Below are positions 45,100 through 54,339 of a stretch of DNA of 64,000 nucleotides, piece after piece; the stretch's first letter is position 1, and every line of letters starts with the position of its first letter. The stretch lies in the NCBI RefSeq assembly GCF_001570785.1, contig NZ_BCSI01000009.1:1-64000 (forward strand), written 5' to 3'. This DNA comes from Dermabacter hominis NBRC 106157 (GTDB lineage Bacteria > Actinomycetota > Actinomycetes > Actinomycetales > Dermabacteraceae). The notes under the pieces were generated by a model. That model saw nothing but the letters and a program-made list of their open reading frames with translations, had not been told where the DNA came from and did not search any database. The position numbers and the translations under genes were made by a program.

Positions 45100-46593
45100 C
45101 TACGCCTCCCGGCCGATGGGCTCAACCTCGGCCGGGCTCGAATGCCTGAGCGAGAGCAGGCCGCCGACGGCGAGCGTCACGAGCACGCCGAGCAGCGGGT
45201 ACCACTGCCACGCGATCCACACCTCGCCCACGACGTACTTTTCCATCACGAAGAAGAACGCGTTGGTTGCGATTGCGCATAGGAACGCGATGTTCGCATC
45301 GAGTGTGCGTGCCCGCTTGTTGACGATGCCGAGCACAAACGCGCCGAGCAGCCCGCCGTAGGTAATGCCCGCGATGCCAAGAGCGAGCACCACGATGCTG
45401 CCCTCGTCGCTGCGGAAGAACGTTGCGGGCAGAATGAACAAAAGGCCCCATACGATCGTCGCGATGCGCCCCGTTTTGAGCTCGTCGTCCTTCGTCATGG
45501 GCGTGCGACGCAGCTTCGCGACGACATCCGTGACGGTCGAGGAGCTGAGCGCCGACAGCGATGACGACAGGGTCGACATCGCCGCCGCAAGAATGCCCGC
45601 AAGGAGCAGGCCCGAAACACCCGCAGGCAGGCCCTCGATGATGAACTTCGGGAAGATCTCGTCGTCGCGCGTGAGGCCGAGCGCAGCCGGCGTCGCGTGG
45701 TCATACCAGCCCCACAGCGCGAGCCCCACCACGAGGAAGATCGCGAACTGCACGACCACCACGAAGCCCGACGCGATGAGCGCCTTTTGCGCCTCCGCCT
45801 TCGTGCGGCACGCGAGCAGGCGCTGCACGATCAGCTGATCCGAACCGTGCGAAGCCATCGCGAAAACGGTGCCACCGAGCAAGGAAGGAATGAGACCCGA
45901 CGCGCCACTGATGGGGTTCTCGCCAAGGATGAACAGGTTCGTTTTTCCGGCCTCGACCGCATCGGTGAACCACGAGAGCCCAAGCGAGGAGCTCACGACG
46001 ATGATCGCGAGCAGGCCACCCGCGACATAGAGGCACATTTGCACCACGTCGACCCACACGACCGCGCGAATACCGCCAATAAACGTATAGAGGATCGTGA
46101 CGACCGCAAGCACGACGATGATGACGAAGTAGTTCGTGTGCACCCCGAGGCCGTCGAGAATGATCTTGAGAGGAATGGCCGCAGCGAGAACGCGGACACC
46201 GTCGGCAAGAAGGCGCGTGAACAGGAACGTGACGCCCGCCGTGGTTTGGGTGGCCGAACCGAAGCGCTTGCCGAGGTACGCGTAGGCCGTGACCATTTCG
46301 CCGTCGTAATACCGGGGGAGAAGAAGGTAGGCCACGATCACGCGGCCCACGATGTAGCCAAAGCCGAGCTGCAAGTAGCTGATGTCGCCCACGAAACTCA
46401 TGACCGGGATGCCAATGACCGTGAGCGCACTCGTTTCCGTTGCGACAACGCTCAAGCACACCGCCCACCACGGGATGTCCCGACCGCCGAGGAAGTAGTC
46501 CTTGGCGTCCGATTGTTTTCCGCTGAGCTTCAAACCGAGCCAGGCGGTCGCGATGAGGTACGCGATCACCACCACGATGTCGATGACCTGCAT
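45100..46593 (-). CDS. Sodium:solute symporter (SSS family)
   Basis: 497 residues from ATG 46593, preceded by CCTAGGAGTTTTT. Thirteen hydrophobic segments. SSS marks: AKDYFLGGRDIPWWAVCLSV, VVATETSALTVIGIP, GGIRAVVWVDVVQMCLYVAG and SGLLLAGILAAAMSTLSSSL. The last, with paired Ser, contributes to the sodium site. It imports a small organic solute with sodium. The branch (similar to sialate, pantothenate or carboxylate carriers) cannot be fixed by eye. Confidence 0.88.
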   Translation of the reverse strand: MQVIDIVVVIAYLIATAWLGLKLSGKQSDAKDYFLGGRDIPWWAVCLSVVATETSALTVIGIPVMSFVGDISYLQLGFGYIVGRVIVAYLLLPRYYDGEMVTAYAYLGKRFGSATQTTAGVTFLFTRLLADGVRVLAAAIPLKIILDGLGVHTNYFVIIVVLAVVTILYTFIGGIRAVVWVDVVQMCLYVAGGLLAIIVVSSSLGLSWFTDAVEAGKTNLFILGENPISGASGLIPSLLGGTVFAMASHGSDQLIVQRLLACRTKAEAQKALIASGFVVVVQFAIFLVVGLALWGWYDHATPAALGLTRDDEIFPKFIIEGLPAGVSGLLLAGILAAAMSTLSSSLSALSSSTVTDVVAKLRRTPMTKDDELKTGRIATIVWGLLFILPATFFRSDEGSIVVLALGIAGITYGGLLGAFVLGIVNKRARTLDANIAFLCAIATNAFFFVMEKYVVGEVWIAWQWYPLLGVLVTLAVGGLLSLRHSSPAEVEPIGREA

Positions 46594-46696
46594 AAAAACT
46601 CCTAGGGCGTGCATAGTCGTGGTCAAGAGAAACAGCTGTGCGCCGCTCACCAGGAGGTGCGCAACGCTGCGCGTGAAACCATCGTACGGGCAAACC

Positions 46697-47083
46697 CTAA
46701 AATTTGGAAGAAAATTTTACGCTCGGATCTATCGGTCTCTGAGCCCGAGGCAGTTTCTCAACAACCAGGAGATAGGACTCCGTCACGAGTTCACGCACAA
46801 GGTTCTCGTTGAGGCTCGGCCCCGCCGTCAACGAAATCCAGTGCCGTTTATTCATGTGGTAGCCAGGGGATATATCGGGGTACATTTCCCGCAGAGCAAA
46901 ACCATCACTCGGGTCCGCCTTGAGTGTTACCATCGCGACGCCCGTCACCTCGGTTTGCAACATGAAAACCTTGCCGCGCACCTTCCACACGTCCCAATTA
47001 GGGCCGAACGGAATCCCTACACTCGTAGCAGGCAGTTCGCCGGCCCGCGCCGCGGCAGCTTCGAAAAGGGCCTCGCCGTCCAT
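46697..47083 (-). CDS. YjbR/MmcQ-family small protein
   Basis: 128 residues from ATG 47083; GGAGGTTGATTG precedes it. The pattern GIPFGPNWDVWKVRGKVFML, ALREMYPDISPGYHMNKRHW and LVRELVTESYLLVVEKLP is that of the YjbR/CyaY-like fold. These proteins are called DNA-binding by fold, though function is mostly unproven. It is the last gene before the CRISPR array and is not known as a Cas protein. Confidence 0.85.
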   Translation of the reverse strand: MDGEALFEAAAARAGELPATSVGIPFGPNWDVWKVRGKVFMLQTEVTGVAMVTLKADPSDGFALREMYPDISPGYHMNKRHWISLTAGPSLNENLVRELVTESYLLVVEKLPRAQRPIDPSVKFSSKF

Positions 47084-47176
47084 CAATCAACCTCCCTCTG
47101 TTTTATGGACGTAATTCTGTGTTTAGAACTGAAAGGATTGCAAGCCGATTTTATTACGAAGCGTCAATGACCAAAA

Positions 47177-47195
47177 TGCGAAAATTAAATTCGCA
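47177..47195. promoter_or_regulatory. AT-rich inverted repeat flanking the CRISPR array
   Basis: TGCGAA-AATTAAA-TTCGCA lies 3 bases before the first repeat, in an AT-rich stretch (47100-47198) unlike the surrounding DNA. It could be part of a promoter or an array boundary element. Confidence 0.4.
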
Positions 47196-47198
47196 CAT

Positions 47199-49411
47199 GT
47201 TTCAATCTCTCTCCCGAGAACCCCTGTAGACTTTCGCGGTCGAGACGGTGTTCAAGCAGCACGGTTTCAATCTCTCTCCCGAGAACCCCTGTAGACTTTG
47301 CTCGCCTCGCTCGTCATGATCAATAGGGTTTCAATCTCTCTCCCGGGAACCCCTGTAGACTTTCACTGATCTCGTTCCTCACCCCCGCTATGTTTCAATC
47401 TCTCTCCCGAGAACCCCTGTAGACTTTCTACGGTCCCGGTTGTGTTGTCGAAGTGGTTTCAATCTCTCTCCCGAGAACCCCTGTAGACTTTTTGTGGGTT
47501 AGCGCCCATTGCGCCCCGGGTTTCAATCTCTCTCCCGAGAACCCCTGTAGAGTTTGACTGCCTCGGCGATTTGCTTCGAGACGGTTTCAATCTCTCTCCC
47601 GAGAACCCCTGTAGACTTTAGTCATCGCGTGGGACGCCAACGAAACCGTTTCAATCTCTCTCCCGAGAACCCCTGTAGACTTTGGACATGGCGACGAAGC
47701 GCGCGAACCACGTTTCAATCTCTCTCCCGAGAACCCCTGTAGACTTTCTGGCAGAACGCGCTCGTCCCTGCCTGGGTTTCAATCTCTCTCCCGAGAACCC
47801 CTGTAGACTTTCCGCTTTGCAACCTCTGTGAGGTTCTCGGTTTCAATCTCTCTCCCGAGAACCCCTGTAGACTTTCACGACTCAGCCACCGAGTTGATAA
47901 CCAGTTTCAATCTCTCTCCCGAGAACCCCTGTAGACTTTCGCACAGCTCACCGACAACACTCTCAAGGTTTCAATCTCTCTCCCGAGAACCCCTGTAGAC
48001 TTTCTCCAAGACCGCCTCGGCGTGAAGGTGGGTTTCAATCTCTCTCCCGAGAACCCCTGTAGACTTTGTGACGCAATGCTTTTCGGCGACGTGACGTTTC
48101 AATCTCTCTCCCGAGAACCCCTGTAGACTTTTCTCGCGCGCCCGGTCGTGGATTGGTTCGTTTCAATCTCTCTCCCGAGAACCCCTGTAGACTTTACGTC
48201 CAGTGATGAGGCCCCACGACCACGTTTCAATCTCTCTCCCGAGAACCCCTGTAGACTTTTGGGGCACGGACGGCGACTCTGTACGCAGTTTCAATCTCTC
48301 TCCCGAGAACCCCTGTAGACTTTTGTGCTGGCTTTCATGGCTGCCTCCTTGGTTTCAATCTCTCTCCCGAGAACCCCTGTAGACTTTCCCTCGCGCCTAA
48401 CGTCCTTGGCTCAATGTTTCAATCTCTCTCCCGAGAACCCCTGTAGACTTTAAACCATCCGCGAAAAATGGGGCCGACAGTTTCAATCTCTCTCCCGAGA
48501 ACCCCTGTAGACTTTTCCCAATACAACAGCAAGAAGCACAATTGTTTCAATCTCTCTCCCGAGAACCCCTGTAGACTTTTTCATTACTGCCCACCCCCGA
48601 AGCGCGTGTTTCAATCTCTCTCCCGAGAACCCCTGTAGACTTTAAAAACCGGCAAACTCCAAGCCACCCCAGTTTCAATCTCTCTCCCGAGAACCCCTGT
48701 AGACTTTCCGGCCCGCGAGGGCTGAGTGGGGGCTTGTTTCAATCTCTCTCCCGAGAACCCCTGTAGACTTTAAATGAAGGAGAACCAGGTTATGGAGATG
48801 TTTCAATCTCTCTCCCGAGAACCCCTGTAGACTTTTCCTCGTGTCGGAGGCGCTTAGGACAGCGTTTCAATCTCTCTCCCGAGAACCCCTGTAGACTTTA
48901 ACCCCGGCCTCATCATCCACTTCACTAGTTTCAATCTCTCTCCCGAGAACCCCTGTAGACTTTTCAATAATTTTCCGTTCACATCCACACAGTTTCAATC
49001 TCTCTCCCGAGAACCCCTGTAGACTTTTGGAAGGAGCTCCAGGACGCGGCGGGCGGTTTCAATCTCTCTCCCGAGAACCCCTGTAGACTTTCAGGTCGCA
49101 GGAACCTGCACCTCGACGTGTTTCAATCTCTCTCCCGAGAACCCCTGTAGACTTTCTACCTGCGCCCCGACCTCCTCGAGCAAGTTTCAATCTCTCTCCC
49201 GAGAACCCCTGTAGACTTTAACCGCGACACCGACGGCATCCCCACCTGTTTCAATCTCTCTCCCGAGAACCCCTGTAGACTTTAACCACGTGCTCCAAGC
49301 GCGTAGACGCTGTTTCAATCTCTCTCCCGAGAACCCCTGTAGACTTTTCACGCTCGATGGGCAAGCGTTCACGGGGTTTCAATCTCTCTCCCGAGAACCC
49401 CTGTAGACTTT
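47199..49411 (+). CRISPR. Type II-C CRISPR array, 35 repeats and 34 spacers
   Basis: The 36-base repeat starts GTTTCAATCTCTCTCCC and ends GAGAACCCCTGTAGACTTT. Counting repeat starts (47199, 47264, 47328, then every 64 bases to 49376) gives 35 repeats; spacers are 28 bases except the first, 29. Repeat 3 (47328) has GGGAACC for GAGAACC and repeat 6 (47520) has GTAGAGTTT for GTAGACTTT. The other copies checked, including the last, look intact. The changes near the left end suggest that it is the older end, while new spacers join on the right, beside cas2. The tracrRNA anti-repeat at 54229-54250 is complementary to the plus-strand repeat, so crRNAs are read left to right. Confidence 0.97.
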
Positions 49412-49527
49412 CTCAACCGGCGAAACCGCTGGTCAGGGTTGGAAAACAAGGGTGGCGAAACTTGCTCAGATGTGGTGCTTGGAAGGTCGGTTTGGCCTTT
49501 CATGCACCATTCGCGAAGGTACTGTGC
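49412..49527. other. Candidate CRISPR leader between array and cas2
   Basis: 116 bases with no gene, beside the uniform end of the array and next to the end of cas2. By position it is the likely spacer-integration leader. It shows no obvious terminator for the cas operon. Confidence 0.4.
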
Positions 49528-49848
49528 TCAGAAGAATAGTGAGAGCTGCTCCGGAACAGGTTCTGGAGCCTTCTTCTCAGCACCCTCATAGTAAAGAGTG
49601 TTGGCCCACTGCGAGTCGGCCACCTGGAGGATCCGAACATTACCGCCAGGCTGGATGTTGGCGGATAAAACCTTCACGTCGAATTCCGACGAAGTCCGGT
49701 TGAGGTAGTACTTGACGTATACGCTCCACTGCACCCGCTCGAACCCATGATCCTTAAGAAGGTTCCGATACGTATTGGCCTGCCGACGCTCACTCTTCGT
49801 GTTCGTCGGCAAATCAAACATCACGAGCATCCACACAGGATCAGCCAT
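49528..49848 (-). CDS. cas2: CRISPR-associated endonuclease Cas2
   Basis: 106 residues, usual size. Ferredoxin-like start DPVWMLVMFDLPTNTKSERR with the conserved Asp in MFDLP, then YRNLLKDHGFERVQWSVYVK and the late NVRILQVADSQWA. Cas2 dimers hold Cas1 dimers in the spacer-integration complex. Starts 3 bases after cas1 stops, and is the last gene of the cas9-cas1-cas2 operon. Confidence 0.95.
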   Translation of the reverse strand: MADPVWMLVMFDLPTNTKSERRQANTYRNLLKDHGFERVQWSVYVKYYLNRTSSEFDVKVLSANIQPGGNVRILQVADSQWANTLYYEGAEKKAPEPVPEQLSLFF

Positions 49849-49851
49849 CCC

Positions 49852-50730
49852 TCAGCTCCCGGACCAGACCGGAACTCGCAGGGACGAGCTTTCACGTTCT
49901 ACGAACTTACCGTAGGCCTGGCAAAGATCAGTTATTTGCGTGCGAAGCCGAGACCCGTTGCCACCGGACTGGAGTTCTAGAACTCCCGCAAGTGTTTTCT
50001 TTGAATCGCGATTGAGCGCGTCGACTCCGGTTTTCACAAGCCCCACAACGGCGCTATCCACCGCTGGCCTAAACGGTTCGATGAGATCGTCGGCCAACGG
50101 AAATGGGTTGACAGCACTGCCGTGATGGATCCCGAGCCCCGGCAAAAGACCCGCCGCGCAAATCGAACTCAGAACGCAGCCGCGCAGAATGGTGTACCCA
50201 TAGTTCAAGGCAGCATTGGCGAAGTCGCTGGACTCTTGGCGGCGAGAAAATCCTGGAAGCACCCGCGACCAGTAATACATGGCTGCGGCTCCCTCAATGT
50301 TTGTGCTGTCGCCCGGCTGCACGAGAGTAGAGAGCTCCTTGAGGTGCCGGGAATCGTGAATGTTGCCCACTTCCGAAAGCATGGCTGATTGCCCTAGCAC
50401 CTTCGCTCGCACGATCCGGCGCCAGGCCGCGTCTTTCGTGCGCTGCTTCAAAGCGGCTTGTGCTCGCTGTCGTGCACCCACGCGTGAAGCATGCGAGAAA
50501 TGCTGAAGGATCCCGACGGGAAGGTTCCGCCAATCGCACACGATCACCTGGACGTCGAAGCGCTCGGCAGCTGCAACGAGACCGTAGCCCCACGATGCCT
50601 TTTGGCCTAAAAGTACTGTTGCGACTGCGTCAAGCGGGACCGGCGTGTCGCCAACAAGGAGCGCGCCACGTTCATACCCCACGAAACCCTTGAACTCGAG
50701 GAGGTCTAAAACCCGCCACTTTGACGACAT
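49852..50730 (-). CDS. cas1: CRISPR-associated integrase Cas1
   Basis: 292 residues, type II length. Metal-binding residues: Glu in STNIEGAAAMYYW, His in PGLGIHHGSAVNPF and Asp in LADDLIEPFRP. The N-terminal beta domain starts KWRVLDLLEFKGFVGYERGA. Cas1 catalyses insertion of new spacers at the leader-repeat junction. It follows cas9 by 16 bases. No csn2 or cas4 is present, so the locus is subtype II-C. Confidence 0.96.
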   Translation of the reverse strand: MSSKWRVLDLLEFKGFVGYERGALLVGDTPVPLDAVATVLLGQKASWGYGLVAAAERFDVQVIVCDWRNLPVGILQHFSHASRVGARQRAQAALKQRTKDAAWRRIVRAKVLGQSAMLSEVGNIHDSRHLKELSTLVQPGDSTNIEGAAAMYYWSRVLPGFSRRQESSDFANAALNYGYTILRGCVLSSICAAGLLPGLGIHHGSAVNPFPLADDLIEPFRPAVDSAVVGLVKTGVDALNRDSKKTLAGVLELQSGGNGSRLRTQITDLCQAYGKFVERESSSLRVPVWSGS

Positions 50731-50746
50731 GCCAGAATTCCCAACT

Positions 50747-53700
50747 TCAGTCCCGTGCGGACTGCTGAGTCATGCGAGCATGAACGTTGAAGCTTTCGGG
50801 TAGATGCGCTGGTCCAGAATCCCAACGTGGTCGGCCGAGACCTGTGCGGCGGATAATTCCTGTCCCAGGTGCGGTAAAGAGCGTAGAGTTGCTAAGTTCT
50901 ATTCCATTCTCGACAATTTTTGCAGCATGTGGACTAATCGCTGCTGTCACTCCCTCTTGGCTAAGAAGAAGCGGTCGTATCACGATCGTGTTGCTCTTTT
51001 TTAGTCCTGCGATAGACCAGCTACGTTCTGGGAACTCGCGGAGGAAATTTCCGAAGGCGTTAGCTTCACCTACGAAATCGGCGGGATCAATCTCAAGCTC
51101 GTCGCCCTGAGTGATCCAGCCAATTTGTCTGGTAAGGCCTTGTTCCACAGCTGCGCGGACCTTGGGTTGCAGGTCGCGGTGCGACATGGTGTGGAAGGGG
51201 ATAGGCGCTTCGAAAAGATCGTTGCTGCTCGCGTCTTTGAGAATCTCACCGAACTCGGCTGCGAACACGCGCTGAATGCCGAGCTGAGGGCCCTTCTTGG
51301 GATCGTCCCATGTCAGGAGTCGGGCATGGTGCGTTCCTGCTCCGATACGAAGAATGCCACGTGGTGACATCACTGACGGTGCGTCAGCATCGAAGAGCTG
51401 CACGGTCTGATTCGCGAGGTAGCGTTCCGGCAATCCTTGCGAGGTAGCGTCAACGTCGATCTTTTTGCTCTTCGTTGAGGTAAAGAGCTTGCGGAGCGCG
51501 AGATGAAGTTCGGGGTCTACGAGGCGGTCGATCGCTTGTGCATCCCACTCGCCCCACAGATCGCGTTCAAGAGCTTTCATGACGGTCGCATCGTGAACCG
51601 CACCGCGAGACTTGCGCAACCGTATTGGTCGAGTAACCGGGACGCGATTGTTCTCGATCTCCTGTCGCATGAGTTCCGCGAGGGTGGCAATGTTCTTTTG
51701 CCACCGGCGGTAGAGCACCTTTTCGGCTTGGTCCGCGCCCTCATAGTCACGCCACTCCGGAGCTTCGCCGGTCACTTCGTGTTCATGCTTGAGGTTCACG
51801 CGCGTGAGAAGCACTCGATAGATTGCCGGTGATTGCAGGGTGAGAACCGCGGCGTCGATCGCGTGGTGGCGCGTGTCCAAACGAGATTTGTCGAGCGAAC
51901 CGCGCAGACGAATGATGTGATCGACCCGCCCGGCGCGGCGAGCTTCACGAGTACCCGAGCCGCCGAAGGCAACAACCGGAACTTCGTCGTGGAAATGGCC
52001 GAGAATGCGGCGCGTAATCTCGGTGGCAGCATAGGAAGTTGAGGCCAAGTCTCGCTCATCGATCGGAGGATCGGTGCGCTTTTGCTGGAGGCGTCTCGTG
52101 ACCTCACGCTTCATTGAGGCCGAGGCGTTGAGCCAGTGCCGCACGCGCTTGGCAGCCTCCTTAACGGATACGCCCTCGCGTTGAGAATCCTCTGCCCACT
52201 CGGCGAAGATGCGGTGCGCCTTTGAAGCGTTACATTCGCGACACACTGCCACGAGGTTGCTGCCTTGCGAGGAGCCGCCGCCACGACGGGGAACGATATG
52301 GTCGAGCTCGGACGTCGTGGTGGTAATTGGAGTGCCACAGTAGAGGCAGGTGCAATTTTGCCGTTGAACTTGGCGATGGCGGCGAACGTCTAGACGCGAA
52401 GGTTCGCTTAGCCCGTCTGCCTGGAGCTCCGCGCGGATACGGTCGCTATCTCGCCGGTTGCGGTTGTTTTCGGCAATGATACTGGAGCGCTGCTCAGCGC
52501 CCATCAAACCCGTGCGAACATGCTCAACTGTGACGGATTCTGGTTTTCCGTACTTGCGTTCACAACCGCCGACGAAGCGACGAACGATAGTGAGAACGCG
52601 ATCCACGGTCGGTTGGCCGGTCTGGTCGTCCCAATCAGGTCGGGGGAGGCGAGACGGATCGATGTTGAACTCTGCCTGGATCGACTCGAATAGATCGGTG
52701 CCGTCGTTTTCCATGCGCGCGTTCAAGCGCAGGAGCGTGTCGGTGGAGTACGCCGCACGGCCGCTTTGCAGATCGAGCTCCATCAGGTCGGCCACGGTGT
52801 CCTCATCCCATTGGAGAAGAACGTCAGAGAGCCCCGATGCATCTGCCTGTTCTTGAGTGTCAGGTGTCGCGTCTGCAATGAGCTGTGCGAGGAGACTGCG
52901 TTCGGCGTAACTCGCGCTTTGCCACCACTCGCGGGCTCCAGCATCGATCTTCTTACCTTTGAAGAACGTGCCGAGGGTTGTCAGCGTGCGGTTCGTTGGG
53001 GCGAAGGCCAGCCTCTGGTTCGTTTCGGTGGTGGGAGCGGCCAATGCATGGGCCGAGAAGCCAAGCTCTTCAGCGACATCGGCCCAGGAAAGTGGTTCTT
53101 TTTCTCTCCAGCCTGACATGAACTGAAAGGCCGTGAAGCGTTCATCCTTCGTGAGGCGACGGCCACCCTCCGTGCGCACACGCAAGTTAGCTATAGCAGC
53201 CAGGATGCGGAAATCCTGGAACTCCAATGCGGCGATGGGAGCACGGTAGAGCTTCGGTTGAAGAGCATCGCGACCAACTCGTTCGCTCGGCACGTGCGGC
53301 TTCGTTTGGGCAAACAGAAGCGTGAGGATTTGTGGGAGTTCCTCAGATGGGAGTCCCTGGCGTTCCCAAATGCGTTCGACCTCGTTGATCTGGTCTTCTT
53401 GACGCACCTGCCACCCCAGAATGGGAGCAGTGGGGTGTCCAGCAGCGAGAGCCTCTTCGCTACTTCGCTCCAGATCATTGACATTCTTTTTCTGGTTGAC
53501 GCCTTTGGTGACGGTGATGTTGCGAGGGCGCAGCAGGTAATCACGAGATGCGGCGAGCGCGCCGATCTGTCCGACCGTGGTCGAATCATTGACCTCGTCT
53601 CCGAAGTGTTCGCGTGCACGCGCCTGGTTCGCGAGCAGAGTTTCCGAGGGGACGGGCAATTTCCTTGTGGAGGCGAGAGTCTTCCAGGGATTGCGCCAGC

Positions 53701-54103
53701 CGCGGTGTCGCGCGATGTGCCGAAGGGCAAGAGCGAGATCGTTCTTGAGCTGGGCCGGATCATCAACTTTCGTGCTCACGAGGCGAGCCCGGGCATGCCA
53801 CGCATCGTATGGCGTGATCTGTGGCTGCACATCCGGGTAGCCGTGTTCGGCAAGGTAGCGGTCGAGGGCCTTCAGGCGCTGGCGCTTCCGTTTGCGCATA
53901 CGGCGCGTGCGGCGTGCAACGCCCGCTGTTGCCTTGCGGGATTGAGGGGTTTTGCCCGTATCTGGATCGAGACCGCCATCATGGCGAACGACGAGCTTCT
54001 CGAGAAAACGCAGAGGAACGCCATTTTCATCGAACTCTACGGCGACGAGGCCGACGGACCGATCACCAACGTCAATACCAACTCGATAAATACATTCAGC
54101 CAC
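50747..54103 (-). CDS. cas9: CRISPR effector nuclease Cas9 (type II-C)
   Basis: 1118 residues from GTG 54103, which has AAAGGGGCC before it; the frame runs 23 codons further up without support. RuvC-I YRVGIDVGDRSVG with Asp11; Arg-rich bridge helix RRTRRMRKRKRQRLKAL (about 65-85); RuvC-II SVTVEHVRTG with Glu527; HNH with LDHIVPR (catalytic His602); RuvC-III RHHAIDAAVL with His747 and Asp750. All catalytic residues are in place. Two Cys pairs, CLYCG and CRECN, flank the HNH core and may bind zinc. The C-terminal PAM-interacting part (about 950-1118) is specific to this protein, so the PAM cannot be read. It forms a compact operon with cas1 and cas2. Confidence 0.97.
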   Translation of the reverse strand: MAECIYRVGIDVGDRSVGLVAVEFDENGVPLRFLEKLVVRHDGGLDPDTGKTPQSRKATAGVARRTRRMRKRKRQRLKALDRYLAEHGYPDVQPQITPYDAWHARARLVSTKVDDPAQLKNDLALALRHIARHRGWRNPWKTLASTRKLPVPSETLLANQARAREHFGDEVNDSTTVGQIGALAASRDYLLRPRNITVTKGVNQKKNVNDLERSSEEALAAGHPTAPILGWQVRQEDQINEVERIWERQGLPSEELPQILTLLFAQTKPHVPSERVGRDALQPKLYRAPIAALEFQDFRILAAIANLRVRTEGGRRLTKDERFTAFQFMSGWREKEPLSWADVAEELGFSAHALAAPTTETNQRLAFAPTNRTLTTLGTFFKGKKIDAGAREWWQSASYAERSLLAQLIADATPDTQEQADASGLSDVLLQWDEDTVADLMELDLQSGRAAYSTDTLLRLNARMENDGTDLFESIQAEFNIDPSRLPRPDWDDQTGQPTVDRVLTIVRRFVGGCERKYGKPESVTVEHVRTGLMGAEQRSSIIAENNRNRRDSDRIRAELQADGLSEPSRLDVRRHRQVQRQNCTCLYCGTPITTTTSELDHIVPRRGGGSSQGSNLVAVCRECNASKAHRIFAEWAEDSQREGVSVKEAAKRVRHWLNASASMKREVTRRLQQKRTDPPIDERDLASTSYAATEITRRILGHFHDEVPVVAFGGSGTREARRAGRVDHIIRLRGSLDKSRLDTRHHAIDAAVLTLQSPAIYRVLLTRVNLKHEHEVTGEAPEWRDYEGADQAEKVLYRRWQKNIATLAELMRQEIENNRVPVTRPIRLRKSRGAVHDATVMKALERDLWGEWDAQAIDRLVDPELHLALRKLFTSTKSKKIDVDATSQGLPERYLANQTVQLFDADAPSVMSPRGILRIGAGTHHARLLTWDDPKKGPQLGIQRVFAAEFGEILKDASSNDLFEAPIPFHTMSHRDLQPKVRAAVEQGLTRQIGWITQGDELEIDPADFVGEANAFGNFLREFPERSWSIAGLKKSNTIVIRPLLLSQEGVTAAISPHAAKIVENGIELSNSTLFTAPGTGIIRRTGLGRPRWDSGPAHLPESFNVHARMTQQSARD

Positions 54104-54170
54104 GATGGCCCCTTTGCGTTTTGCACGACAGTGTGATCTAAGAATATCAACGCAGGTGAGGGACGAAAGC

Positions 54171-54252
54171 AAAAACGAAGCCCCCCGGTAAACCGAGGGG
54201 CTGGAGAATTCACGGTACGAAACCGCTTATTTCAATGTCTCTCCCAAGACAT
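54171..54252 (-). ncRNA. tracrRNA of the type II-C system
   Basis: On the minus strand, 54250-54229 reads GTCTTGGGAGAGACATTGAA followed by AT. This pairs with the repeat start GTTTCAATCTCTCTCCCGAGA: 8 pairs, one C-C mismatch, 8 pairs, a G-U wobble, 3 pairs. Next comes a small nexus-like hairpin CGGT-TTCGT-ACCG (54224-54212), then a terminator stem AGCCCCTCGG / CCGGGGGGCT followed by TCGTTTTTGC (ends near 54171). A -10 element TATGCT at 54264-54259 would start the RNA near 54252. It is read in the same direction as cas9 and ends about 65 bases before it. The 5' end is an estimate. Confidence 0.88.
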
Positions 54253-54339
54253 GGCTCGAGCATAACAGGTGAACTCTCGAAGACTCTGCATCATCATTGT
54301 GTCGTGCTGCTCGCGTGCCACTTTTGTCGTGAGGTTCGA

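Noticed and set aside
47554-49372. Short open frames inside the CRISPR array
   Set aside because: They are translations of repeats and spacers.
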